A DNA stretch of 17,236 bases from VAZQ01 sp035693615 (GTDB lineage: Bacteria > Pseudomonadota > Alphaproteobacteria > Rhizobiales > Xanthobacteraceae), in the NCBI GenBank assembly GCA_035693615.1, contig DASSGH010000128.1:1-17236 (forward strand), in the 5' to 3' direction. The notes under the pieces were generated by a model. It made no database searches, was not told the DNA's origin, and saw nothing but the letters and a program-made list of their open reading frames with translations. This document shows positions 6,650 through 13,697 of this stretch, one piece after another. A program made the position numbers and the translations under genes. Positions within the stretch are counted from its first letter, which is position 1, and each line of letters starts with the position of its first letter.

Positions 6650-7530
6650 CCGCTCGGCTCCTTCGGCAAGGCGGCGGCGACCGCGGCGTGGCGGGGTTGC
6701 GCGCGAGCGAGACCGAGCAGGCGGCGCAATTGCGCGCCGGTGACAAGTCCCTCCGGCCGCAGCGCCATGAGCACGATCAAGGCGGCGGCAAAAGCGACGT
6801 AGCGCCAATTGGCGCTCGCGCGCAGCACCTCCGGCAGCAGCGTAAACACTGCAGCGCCCAACAAGGGCCCGATCACGGTTTGAGTGCCGCCGAGCAGCAC
6901 ATAGAGGACGATCGTGATGCTGAGCGAGATGTTGAAATATTGCGCCTCGATGAAGCTGAAGTGATGCGCGTAGAGGCCGCCGCCGACACCAGCAATGGCC
7001 GAACCGAGCGCAAAAGCGGCGACCTGGAAGGCGCGCACGTCGATTCCCATGAGGTCGGCCACGGTTTCGTCGTCATGCACCGCGGTCACTGCAATGCCAA
7101 AACGTGTCGAAAACAACAGCCACACCAGCGCGACGACGACGGCAGCCGTGGCGGCGATGGCCGGAAGCCGAATAAAGGCCGCGACCGGATAGCCGGCCGC
7201 CCCGCCAACGACTTCGAGATTGAGAATGATCGCTTGCACGATCTGGCCCAGCGCGAAGGTGGCAAGCGCCAGGTAGATGCCGCGCGTGCGCAATACCGGC
7301 ACCGCCACGATGAGCGCCACCGCTCCGGCCACGATGCCGGCGAAGGCAATGGCGATGAGCGGGGGAAGCTTGAACACGTTGCTGAGGTAAGCCGAGGAAT
7401 AGGCGCCGATGGCGGCGAAGCCGGCCAGGCCAAGATTGAGTTGTCCCGCCGCGAGCGGCAGAAACCCGCCATAGGCGAAGACCACGTTGACTGCGAGCAG
7501 AACCAAAACGCCTTCGAGATATCCGCTCAT
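6646..7530 (-). CDS. livM: Branched-chain-type ABC transporter permease LivM
   Basis: 294 residues from ATG 7530-7528, overlapping the livH stop as ATGA. A hydrophobic protein with about eight to nine membrane helices. Typical LivM segments are LLAVNVVFAYGGFLPLAAGQ and LGLAGFAAIGAYSSAYLS at the N-terminus, RTRGIYLALATFALGQIVQ in the middle, and AVHDDETVADLMGIDV (cytoplasmic loop). GVGGGLYAHHFSFIEAQYFN and LLGGTQTVIGPLLGAAVFTL, the ATPase-contacting region, follow. It pairs with LivH to form the inner-membrane channel. Four-base overlaps at both ends show tight translational coupling. Confidence 0.94.
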   Translation of the reverse strand: MSGYLEGVLVLLAVNVVFAYGGFLPLAAGQLNLGLAGFAAIGAYSSAYLSNVFKLPPLIAIAFAGIVAGAVALIVAVPVLRTRGIYLALATFALGQIVQAIILNLEVVGGAAGYPVAAFIRLPAIAATAAVVVALVWLLFSTRFGIAVTAVHDDETVADLMGIDVRAFQVAAFALGSAIAGVGGGLYAHHFSFIEAQYFNISLSITIVLYVLLGGTQTVIGPLLGAAVFTLLPEVLRASANWRYVAFAAALIVLMALRPEGLVTGAQLRRLLGLARAQPRHAAVAAALPKEPSG

Positions 7531-8369
7531 GCGCGCTGCCCTGCGAACGCCGCGGCGAACAGCCCGGTCGGACGGAGGCACAGAATGAGCAACAGCAGTC
7601 CATAGACCGCGATGTCGACGAAGTCAGCGCCGAAATACCCGATCGACATCACCTCGACCACGCCGATGATCAGCCCGCCCGCGATCGAGCCCCAGACGCT
7701 GCCCATGCCGCCGACGATCATGGCCGAGATGCCTTTGAGACCGACCATTTCGCCCATGAACGGTTGCACCTGGCGGTAGTTCAACGCGAAGATCACGCCG
7801 GCAAGCGCGGCAAACAGGCCGCTGATCAAGAATACCACCGGGACGATGCGATTGATCTCGACGCCGAGAAGCAGTGCGGTGTCGGAATCCTCGGCGATCG
7901 TGCGCAGCCCGCGGCCGAGGCGGGTCCGCGCCAATCCCAGTGTCAGCGCCCAGATCAGCGCGATCGATGCCACAAGCCCGGCAAGTTGCGGCACACTGAT
8001 CACCAGGCCGGCGATGCGCCAGTCGGCATTGGCGAAGAGCGGCGGGAGGGTGCGCAGCTCCGATCCCCAATAGATCACCGCCAAATGTTCGAACAGCAGC
8101 AGAAACGCCATCGAGCTCACCAGCGGCACGAACTCCGGCGCGCCGCGCATCCAGCGCCAGGTGAACCGCTCTACCACCGACGAGGCGAACGCCCCGGCGA
8201 CAAGGGCTACTCCAATCGCGAGCCACCAGGGCAGCCCGCCGCGCAGCGACGCCCAGGTGGTCATCCCGCCGATCATGAACAGGCCGGGGATGCTGAAGTT
8301 GAGGAAGCGCAGAACGCCGATGCTCAGCGTCAAGGCAACGGCGACCATCGCGTAGATGGAGCCGAGCAT
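7527..8369 (-). CDS. livH: Branched-chain-type ABC transporter permease LivH (start uncertain)
   Basis: 280 residues from ATG 8369-8367, the only ATG/GTG/TTG available in frame. Family features include LGSIYAMVAVALTLSIGVLR, FLNFSIPGLFMIGG, LARTRLGRGLRTIAEDSDTA and GLKGISAMIVGGMGSVWG (the EAA-like loop that meets the ATPases). The ATG reading lacks the usual first dozen residues. The frame continues upstream as I-F-S-Q-Q-I-V-N-G-L, exactly the expected LivH N-terminus. This suggests a start at the ATT codon 8399-8397, six bases after GAGGG, or another non-standard arrangement. The frame stays open further up but no standard start was found. Identity is sure; the exact 5' end is not. Confidence 0.93.
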   Translation of the reverse strand: MLGSIYAMVAVALTLSIGVLRFLNFSIPGLFMIGGMTTWASLRGGLPWWLAIGVALVAGAFASSVVERFTWRWMRGAPEFVPLVSSMAFLLLFEHLAVIYWGSELRTLPPLFANADWRIAGLVISVPQLAGLVASIALIWALTLGLARTRLGRGLRTIAEDSDTALLLGVEINRIVPVVFLISGLFAALAGVIFALNYRQVQPFMGEMVGLKGISAMIVGGMGSVWGSIAGGLIIGVVEVMSIGYFGADFVDIAVYGLLLLILCLRPTGLFAAAFAGQRA

Positions 8370-8434
8370 CAGGCCGTTGACGATCTGTTGGGAGAAAATG
8401 ACAACGCCCTCGATCTCGCGCCCGGCGCTCCATC

Positions 8435-8587
8435 CTAGCCGTCGATCAGCACCAGTTTCCCGATCACGCCCGCATGCGTCACTTCGCCGCTGAGTGGCGA
8501 GAAGCGGGCGCTCCCGTCGGGTGCGGCACTCAACGTTGACACATCAGCGAACGACCACAAGCACATTTTTCGCGCGGCGGCGATCAT
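8435..8587 (-). CDS. Possible small ORF, 50 residues, between the MarR gene and livH
   Basis: ATG 8587-8585 to TAG 8437-8435, in the 240-bp space between the MarR stop and the livH ATG. The product has balanced composition, ending with FSPLSGEVTHAGVIGKLVLI and DG, and most third codon positions are G or C as in the neighbouring genes. It has no membrane segment or recognised motif. The Shine-Dalgarno is weak. It could be a real small protein, the remnant 3' end of a decayed gene, or a chance frame. I do not recognise it and assign no function. Confidence 0.35.
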   Translation of the reverse strand: MIAAARKMCLWSFADVSTLSAAPDGSARFSPLSGEVTHAGVIGKLVLIDG

Positions 8588-8609
8588 TCCGGCGTCAGCT
8601 CGCGACGAC

Positions 8610-9212
8610 TCATTCCGCCGCCTTGAGCGTCGACAACGGTTCATGCTCGATCGTGTTCACGTAGTGCACGGCTTTCGCAGAGCCTTTTACCAGCGCTTGC
8701 GCCGCGGCGCACAGCGCGATGAATGACTTGGCGTCGAGCGGGCCGAAGAACAGGTCGTTGATTGCGCGTATCTCGGCGCTGATACGATCGATCTCGAGGC
8801 CGCCGGCGGGCGTCAAGGTGAGCAGCACGCCGCGGCGGTCGTGAGGATTGGGCCGTTTCAGCAGCAGCCCGAGGCGCGCGAGCTTGCCGGTCTCCGACGC
8901 GATGAAGGCGCTCGATACGTGCATCGCCCCGGCGAGCGTGCCGACCCTGACGCCGGCCTCGCCTTCCAGATGCGCGATGGCGATCAGAACGCTGTATTGC
9001 GGCCCGCTGATCCCCATGCGCCGGCCGAGATGCGCGCGAACGGTCTCCATCCGGCTTGCGATCGTCAAGAGATCATTGACGAGGGTGCGAAACGGGCGGT
9101 CGGAGCCCTTCTCGAGCAAGGCCGGACGGGAGACCGTGGGCGGCAAGACGTAAGCCCTGGCCCTATCCCGCTTGGCCCGCCGCCCTCCGCGCGCAAGCCT
9201 AGAGATCGACAT
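8610..9212 (-). CDS. MarR-family transcriptional regulator
   Basis: 200 residues from ATG 9212-9210, which overlaps the end of the AhpD-like gene by 14 bp; a GTG at 9224 is an alternative. The winged-helix domain covers about residues 66-140: GPQYSVLIAIAHLEGEAGV (helix 2-3), VGTLAGAMHVSSAFIASETG (recognition helix) and NPHDRRGVLLTLTPAG, the MarR wing with its D-R-R motif. Dimerisation helices flank it. The N-terminal arm of some 40 residues, rich in Arg and Pro, makes it longer than the usual 140-160 residues. MarR proteins of catabolic operons usually repress until a phenolic or acyl-CoA ligand binds. Being inside the operon, it probably regulates itself, and the palindrome at 11275-11290 is the best candidate site. 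Confidence 0.9.
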   Translation of the reverse strand: MSISRLARGGRRAKRDRARAYVLPPTVSRPALLEKGSDRPFRTLVNDLLTIASRMETVRAHLGRRMGISGPQYSVLIAIAHLEGEAGVRVGTLAGAMHVSSAFIASETGKLARLGLLLKRPNPHDRRGVLLTLTPAGGLEIDRISAEIRAINDLFFGPLDAKSFIALCAAAQALVKGSAKAVHYVNTIEHEPLSTLKAAE

Positions 9213-9831
9213 ATCCGGTATCACGAAGCAACGTCGATTCGACGGGAATATGCAGGCTGTCGTGTACGGTGTTGTAGAATTTCCAGAAGCCGACGACGCA
9301 GGCGAGTTCGACGATCTGCGGCGGCGTGAGATGCTGCCGCAGCCGCTGGAGAATCTCGTCGGGAACCGACGTGGCATCCTCGGATGCCGAACGAACGTAA
9401 TCGAAGCAGACGCGCTCCATCTCGTTCTTCGGCTCGTACGCGCCGGTGATGATCTCTTGCAGTTCTTCCTCGCTCAGTCCCCAGCCCTCGGCTCCCGTGC
9501 CCGTCGATTTTTTCAACATCGCACAGCTGTGGGCCGTGCAGTAGGCACAGCCGTTGGTCGCGCAGGCGACCGCGGCGAGTTTGCGCTTGAGCAGCTGATC
9601 GAGCGTCGAGCTCGGGTCGCGCATGACGTTGCTGTTGAGCTTCCACAGCGTCTCGGCAATCTCGGGCCGATAGGCGTAGAGCTTGAGCGCATTCGGCAGA
9701 AATCCCATGCGCTTCTTGTAGGGCTCGATCACGGGCGCGAGGCGAGAATCGAAATCCTCCTCGCGCATATAAGGAATGAACGGCTCGGCTTCGAACAGAA
9801 CCTTCGGCTTGGGCGGGGCCATGGCATCCAT
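9199..9831 (-). CDS. Carboxymuconolactone decarboxylase / AhpD-like family protein
   Basis: 210 residues from ATG 9831-9829 with GAAGGAG eight bases upstream; a second ATG is three codons on. All-helical CMD/AhpD fold. The region KRKLAAVACATNGCAYCTAH holds the redox pair C95-x-x-C98 and H101, as in the peroxidase-related AhpD-like enzymes. The N-terminal GFLPNALKLYAYRPEIAETL and the C-terminal LTPPQIVELACVVGFWKFYN repeat half are typical. CMD-domain proteins with a CxxC-H motif are usually thiol peroxidase-type antioxidants, whereas true carboxymuconolactone decarboxylases lack it. A redox role is therefore more likely than ring-pathway decarboxylation. It lies 12 bp after the UbiD-like gene and overlaps the MarR gene. 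Confidence 0.88.
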   Translation of the reverse strand: MDAMAPPKPKVLFEAEPFIPYMREEDFDSRLAPVIEPYKKRMGFLPNALKLYAYRPEIAETLWKLNSNVMRDPSSTLDQLLKRKLAAVACATNGCAYCTAHSCAMLKKSTGTGAEGWGLSEEELQEIITGAYEPKNEMERVCFDYVRSASEDATSVPDEILQRLRQHLTPPQIVELACVVGFWKFYNTVHDSLHIPVESTLLRDTGYVDL

Positions 9832-9843
9832 GACGGGTCTCCT

Positions 9844-11253
9844 TCAGAGGTAGTCGGAAAGCTTCACCTTGCCCCAGTTGCGGGGCCAGGCGCGTTCGAA
9901 ATCGGCGGGATCGTGGCGCGACTTGATCGTTGCATCGATGCCCATCTTGCCGACGATGCGCCAAGGATATTGCCCTTCGAGCGGGCGGGCCGACGGGTCG
10001 TACGGCGAGCCGCGCGTGTTCGGCACCACGATGACGTCGCGCGCCGGATCGCAACGCGTCGCAATGGCGTGATAAACGTCGCCGGGATCGTCCAGGTTGG
10101 TATCGGGAGACACGGCGACGACGAGCTTAGTGTTCAGCCACGGCGCGCCCATGGCCAGCATCAGCGCATCGTTGACCATGCCCTCGCGCGGATAGCTGAA
10201 CTGGATGATGCAGGAGAGTGCGGCGCCCCAGGTGGGGAAGCGCACGTCCTTGACGTCAAGGCCGACCTCGCTCAACCGATTGTACAGAACTGCCTCGTGA
10301 CAGAGCCGTGGCAACGGCTGATGGTCGGTATCGGGGCAGGTCTGGTGGTTGCGGTAGATCGGGCGGTCGGCGCGCATGGTGATCGCGCTGATCTCGACCT
10401 CGGGCAGATTCTCATAGTGCGGCAGGTTGTACATCGAGGGCGAGGTGACTTCGCCGACTTTGAACCTGTCCTTCAGGTTGATACGGCCCTCCACCACGAT
10501 CTCGGCTTCTGCCGGCACGTTCAGCTCGAGCGTCTCGCACTGCACCATGTCAATGTCGCGGTCCATGATCGTGCCGACCATCTCCATCTCGCCCCATGCA
10601 TCCATGTGCAGGCCGGAGAAGTTCGCCATAATTTCGTAAGTCGGCGGCACGCCGAAGACGAACGCGATGGGCATCGCGTCCATGCCCATCTCGCGGTATT
10701 TGCGCATGACGGCGTGCGAATGCGGCGTGACGAAACTGATCAATCCGCGGCGCGGCCCGACCGCGTGGGTGCCGGCGTGGCAAGAATTGTAAAAGCCGGT
10801 CTCGGGATCGCGGATAATGTTCATCGCCGTGATGTACGGCGCCTCGTCCTTATCCTTGTGGAAGGGAATGGGCAGCTCGGTCCAATCGGCCTCGTTGTGC
10901 AGCTTGACCACCTCTTTCACCGGTGCGGACTTGACGATGTTGAATCCGCGCGGCGGCTGGCGCAGCCGGTAGGCGAGCGTGCGCAGATAGTTCTCGGGCG
11001 AAGTGCCGAGCGCGCGCGCTTGCGAGCGGCGGGTCTTGACCAAGATGTCGCACAGCCGGAAGTTCGGCTTCTCGATTATGTTCTCGAACAGGATGGGTTG
11101 GTCGCTCTGCGCCGACAGTGCGCCAATGTCGGCCATGTGGACCGGCTTGGTGACGCGGGTGACGATGTCGGCGTTGCTGGCAAGATAGCCGCGCAGTGAG
11201 GCGTCGAGCGGCTTGGTGGGCGGCGGCGGCAGGTGACTCATGGAGAGCGCCAT
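9844..11253 (-). CDS. UbiD-family (prenyl-FMN decarboxylase-like) protein with divergent active site
   Basis: 469 residues from ATG 11253-11251, chosen because GGAGGA (11266-11261) precedes it by eight bases; GTG 11268 and ATG 11241 are alternatives. UbiD landmarks include EDIP-like DWTELPIPFH (123-132), an ITAMNIIRDPETGFYNS segment (141-157), TPHSHAVMRKYREM (176-189), MVQCETLELNVPAEAEIVVE (236-255), and a C-terminal GAPWLNTKLVVAVSPDTNLD. Family members decarboxylate unsaturated or aromatic acids using prenylated FMN and a metal. Metal-binding residues look retained (N156, H178, E240). The catalytic Arg of the N-x-x-x-x-R motif is Gly161, and the EGPxGE motif is replaced by VGEVTSPSMY (266-275). 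Either it uses a different mechanism or it acts in another way. It is first in the operon with AhpD-like, MarR and Liv genes. No UbiX gene is in the window. Confidence 0.85.
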   Translation of the reverse strand: MALSMSHLPPPPTKPLDASLRGYLASNADIVTRVTKPVHMADIGALSAQSDQPILFENIIEKPNFRLCDILVKTRRSQARALGTSPENYLRTLAYRLRQPPRGFNIVKSAPVKEVVKLHNEADWTELPIPFHKDKDEAPYITAMNIIRDPETGFYNSCHAGTHAVGPRRGLISFVTPHSHAVMRKYREMGMDAMPIAFVFGVPPTYEIMANFSGLHMDAWGEMEMVGTIMDRDIDMVQCETLELNVPAEAEIVVEGRINLKDRFKVGEVTSPSMYNLPHYENLPEVEISAITMRADRPIYRNHQTCPDTDHQPLPRLCHEAVLYNRLSEVGLDVKDVRFPTWGAALSCIIQFSYPREGMVNDALMLAMGAPWLNTKLVVAVSPDTNLDDPGDVYHAIATRCDPARDVIVVPNTRGSPYDPSARPLEGQYPWRIVGKMGIDATIKSRHDPADFERAWPRNWGKVKLSDYL

Positions 11254-11274
11254 CGCGCGGTCCTCCACTTTCTT

Positions 11275-11290
11275 TAAGTAGCTTTACTAA
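11275..11290. promoter_or_regulatory. Imperfect palindrome, candidate MarR operator
   Basis: The 16-bp site reads T-A-AGTA-GCTT-TACT-A-A. The four inner pairs (AGTA/TACT) are perfect, the next pair mismatches and the outer pair matches. It covers the predicted -10 box of the UbiD operon, in an AT-rich island of a GC-rich window. MarR-family operators are commonly imperfect palindromes of this size, and a MarR gene is third in the operon. The assignment to that MarR is inference. Confidence 0.45.
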
Positions 11291-11308
11291 TTAACTTAGG
11301 GAAGTCAA
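11281..11308 (-). promoter_or_regulatory. Sigma70-like promoter of the UbiD/transport operon
   Basis: On the minus strand TTGACT (11308-11303) matches the -35 consensus in five of six bases. After a 16-bp spacer TAAAGC (11286-11281) is a weak -10. Transcription would start near 11274, giving a leader of about 20 bases that contains the GGAGGA ribosome site (11266-11261) and the ATG at 11253. Confidence 0.45.
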
Positions 11309-11330
11309 GGTATCGCACAGCAGTCGACGC

Positions 11331-11352
11331 CCCGCGCGCAGATTCACGCGGG
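11331..11352 (-). terminator. Stem-loop after the redox operon
   Basis: CCCGCG (11331-11336) and CGCGGG (11347-11352) form a perfect 6-bp stem with a 10-base loop, 32 bp beyond the stop of the four-helix membrane protein gene. No T-run follows on the minus strand. It may attenuate read-through from the redox operon into the UbiD operon, or be a chance GC stem. Confidence 0.3.
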
Positions 11353-11384
11353 CCGATTGCAGCGCGATGCGAAGTGCGGCGTAT

Positions 11385-11810
11385 CTAGGGGCGCGACATG
11401 AGATCGGCGCGCAGCAATGCGCGGTAGCTCCACGCCAGCGCGATCGCGAATATCAATTCATAGAGCGCAAACCACCGCAAGCCGCGGCCGAGGCTGACAT
11501 AGGCGATCGCCAGGACGAAGCGGGCGATGATGCCGACAATGTTCGGCCAACGCACGTGCAACGGCTCGATCCAACCCGGCAGATACAGGCTCGCCGTGAT
11601 CAGCAGCATCACTCCCCACAGCTGCACCCAGCCGGCCGGAGGCGGGCCAGGCAGGTCGGCGCTACGCGCGAGCCAAACCGGCACGATGAGAGCAATGAGG
11701 CCAAGCACCGTCTGCACGATGAGGGTAAAGCCCAGGAGGCGACGATAGGCGGTGCGCCGCGTCGCGGCCTGCGCCTGCGTCCAGCCAATCGTCAAGGCGT
11801 CGTCGGTCAT
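11385..11810 (-). CDS. Four-helix integral membrane protein, stand-alone copy of the cytochrome-fused module
   Basis: 141 residues from ATG 11810 with GGAGAG five bases upstream. Four predicted membrane helices lie near residues 25-47, 61-79, 90-107 and 111-131; both ends should be cytoplasmic. The pattern RRLLGFTLIVQTVLGLIALI, then WVQLWGVMLLITASLYLPGW, then PN-x-x-GIIARFVLAIAYV matches the N-terminal 130 residues of the neighbouring 620-residue cytochrome. That protein has QRLVWAGIIGNVVVGIVSIA, WPRLSAMLIMLLAGFYIPAA and FAVVCRFAGTIFMAVV. The two are therefore probably homologous. There are no conserved histidines suggesting haem. It is last in the redox operon, 15 bp after the cytochrome gene. 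Function unknown; it may assemble with, or anchor, the cytochromes. Confidence 0.8.
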   Translation of the reverse strand: MTDDALTIGWTQAQAATRRTAYRRLLGFTLIVQTVLGLIALIVPVWLARSADLPGPPPAGWVQLWGVMLLITASLYLPGWIEPLHVRWPNIVGIIARFVLAIAYVSLGRGLRWFALYELIFAIALAWSYRALLRADLMSRP

Positions 11811-11825
11811 AGGACTCTCCGTCGC

Positions 11826-13688
11826 TCACAACGTAAGCAGGTAAGCCAACAGGTCGCTTTTGTCGGACGTCGGCAGCGCGGTGCCGTAGACGTGGCCATC
11901 GTTGCCGTTGCCGACGAGCCGTGTATCGAAGCAAAAGCCCTCCGGCGGCGGTGCGCGCGGATCGCAAGGCGGCGCGAGGAAGCCGCCGTTGCGGGCGTCC
12001 ACAACGTCGAGACCGCGCACGAACGCAGCCGGCCTTTGCCCCGGCGGCTCGAGGAGATCGCGCAAGGTCGGAACCGAGCCGTTGTGGAGATACGGTCCGT
12101 TTAGCCACAGCCCGCCGAGCGGCTCCGCGACATAGCCGGAAACCTTGCGGAAGGACTTGAAGCCCCAATCGCGCCCTTCGCGGAAATTGTTGTAGGTATC
12201 GCGGGCGAGCTCCGTCCACATGTGGGAGCGGTTGACGTCGGTCGCGACCTCGGTGACGGGAATAACGGTGAGCGTACGCGTGCCGTCGGCAGCGTGGCAC
12301 TCGGCGCAGTTCGCCGCGAACACGGCCTTGCCGCGTTCCACAGCCGCAGCGTCGGGCTTGTGCGGCGATGGCGGCGGCGGCAAGGCGCGCAGGAAGCGCT
12401 CGATGCGCTCCATCGCCGGCAATTTGAACTCGCGCGCGACGGTGCCGTCCCCTAGTGCCGAGCTGATGACCACCTCTCGCACCGAATTATTCAAGCCATC
12501 CCAATGCAGCGGCGCATGCGGACGAATTTGCTCGCGTGCATTGAGATTCCAAATCGCCTGCATATCGCTGTTGCCGATGGTCTCGTCGTCGGCGAGGTGC
12601 AGCATGCCAAACTTGACCGGATTGAATGGATCGATGCGGCCCGGTCCCCACGCCGGGCGTCGCTTCGCCCAGGCCAGGCCCTCGCCTTGCTCCCGCAGCC
12701 GCTTGCGCACGAACGGGATGAGGACGAAGCGATAGGTCATCTTGTCGAACCAGGACAGCTTCACCTTGGCGGCCATTGCCGGAATCAACTGATCGGCGGT
12801 GAAGCGATCGTCCGCCGCGCAGCGCGACAGAAATTGCAGATAGCCCAGAACGTCGACGGTGTTGGCGGCGGCGCCGACGTAGAGCTGCGGCTCGGCATCG
12901 GCCGCCATTCGCGCGCGCACCGTGTGGCAGACGGCGCAGTTGATCGCCACGCGCTCGACGCCGACCTTCGCCCGCGAAAAGCCGATGGGAGTATCGACCG
13001 CGGGGTTGCGCCCCCGCTCGTAGAGGAAGCCGAGCGCGGTATAACCTTGCGGGCGCGGCAAGTGACGGGCGCACACGTCCTGCATCGCGATCCAGATGGG
13101 ATAAGGAATGCCGCTCGCGCCGTCGTTGCCGATCGAGCCGTATTTGAAATACTCCTCGTCGGAGGCGAATTGCGGCAGCACCGGCTCCATCAGCCAGTGG
13201 AAGATGCCCCAGCCAAAGATTCCGGCGGCGAACAGGCTGGCGACAATCGCGACGACGGTACCGCTGCCGGCGGTGCCTCCGGCCGCATTCCGGCCCCGCC
13301 AGGCTAGATAGAGGCAGATCGCTTGCGGCGCGCCGAAGATGAAATCGAACAGCCCGAAAATGATGTAGTGTCCGCCGACCACAGCCATGAAGATGGTGCC
13401 CGCAAACCGGCAAACCACCGCGAACACCGCGGCAAAACGATTGGCATTAGGGTCGAGCGCGGCGGGAATATAGAACCCGGCGAGAAGCATGATCAGCATC
13501 GCGGAAAGACGCGGCCAGACCAGCGGCGTCGCCGGATCGACCCTGGCAAGCTCGAGCACCTGCGTCGGATAGGCGATGGAAACGATGCCGACGACGACAT
13601 TGCCGATAATGCCGGCCCAGACCAACCGCTGGAACCATCGCAGCGCGCCGTCTTCGATCGGAGGCGCAGTCGTTGTCGCTGTCGACAT
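11826..13688 (-). CDS. RoxA-like di-haem cytochrome c fused to a four-helix membrane domain
   Basis: 620 residues from ATG 13688-13686, with AGGAG seven bases upstream. Residues 1-132 form a four-helix module and residues 144-166 a fifth helix; with a cytoplasmic N-terminus this puts the remainder in the periplasm. Two haem c sites are CAVCH (251-255) and CAECH (461-465). Other landmarks are PAWGPGRIDPFNPVKF (345-360), HWDGLNNS (395-402) and the C-terminal GPYLHNGSVPTLRDLL, GNGNDGHVYGT and DLLAYLLTL. These match the paralogue just upstream and the RoxA-like branch of the di-haem cytochrome c peroxidase/MauG superfamily. In that branch RoxA itself is an oxygenase that cleaves polyisoprene. Substrate and activity here are unknown; peroxidase, oxygenase or electron transfer are all possible. 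It sits 9 bp after the first cytochrome gene. Confidence 0.85.
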   Translation of the reverse strand: MSTATTTAPPIEDGALRWFQRLVWAGIIGNVVVGIVSIAYPTQVLELARVDPATPLVWPRLSAMLIMLLAGFYIPAALDPNANRFAAVFAVVCRFAGTIFMAVVGGHYIIFGLFDFIFGAPQAICLYLAWRGRNAAGGTAGSGTVVAIVASLFAAGIFGWGIFHWLMEPVLPQFASDEEYFKYGSIGNDGASGIPYPIWIAMQDVCARHLPRPQGYTALGFLYERGRNPAVDTPIGFSRAKVGVERVAINCAVCHTVRARMAADAEPQLYVGAAANTVDVLGYLQFLSRCAADDRFTADQLIPAMAAKVKLSWFDKMTYRFVLIPFVRKRLREQGEGLAWAKRRPAWGPGRIDPFNPVKFGMLHLADDETIGNSDMQAIWNLNAREQIRPHAPLHWDGLNNSVREVVISSALGDGTVAREFKLPAMERIERFLRALPPPPSPHKPDAAAVERGKAVFAANCAECHAADGTRTLTVIPVTEVATDVNRSHMWTELARDTYNNFREGRDWGFKSFRKVSGYVAEPLGGLWLNGPYLHNGSVPTLRDLLEPPGQRPAAFVRGLDVVDARNGGFLAPPCDPRAPPPEGFCFDTRLVGNGNDGHVYGTALPTSDKSDLLAYLLTL

Positions 13689-13697
13689 TGAAGGCTC

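Noticed and set aside
8439..8460. Possible programmed -1 frameshift (GGGAAAC) joining the small ORF to livH
   Set aside because: The heptamer is not in the phase required for X-XXY-YYZ slippage in the small ORF frame, and no downstream stem was evident.
9199..9831. Classical gamma-carboxymuconolactone decarboxylase (PcaC) of the protocatechuate pathway
   Set aside because: The CxxC-H redox motif and length near 210 residues fit the AhpD-like/peroxidase-related group, and no other beta-ketoadipate gene is present.
9172..11199. A 675-codon open frame on the plus strand across the UbiD-like and AhpD-like genes
   Set aside because: It is fully antisense to two recognisable genes. Its translation is rich in Arg, His, Asp and Val without family motifs, as expected of a complementary frame in GC-rich coding DNA.
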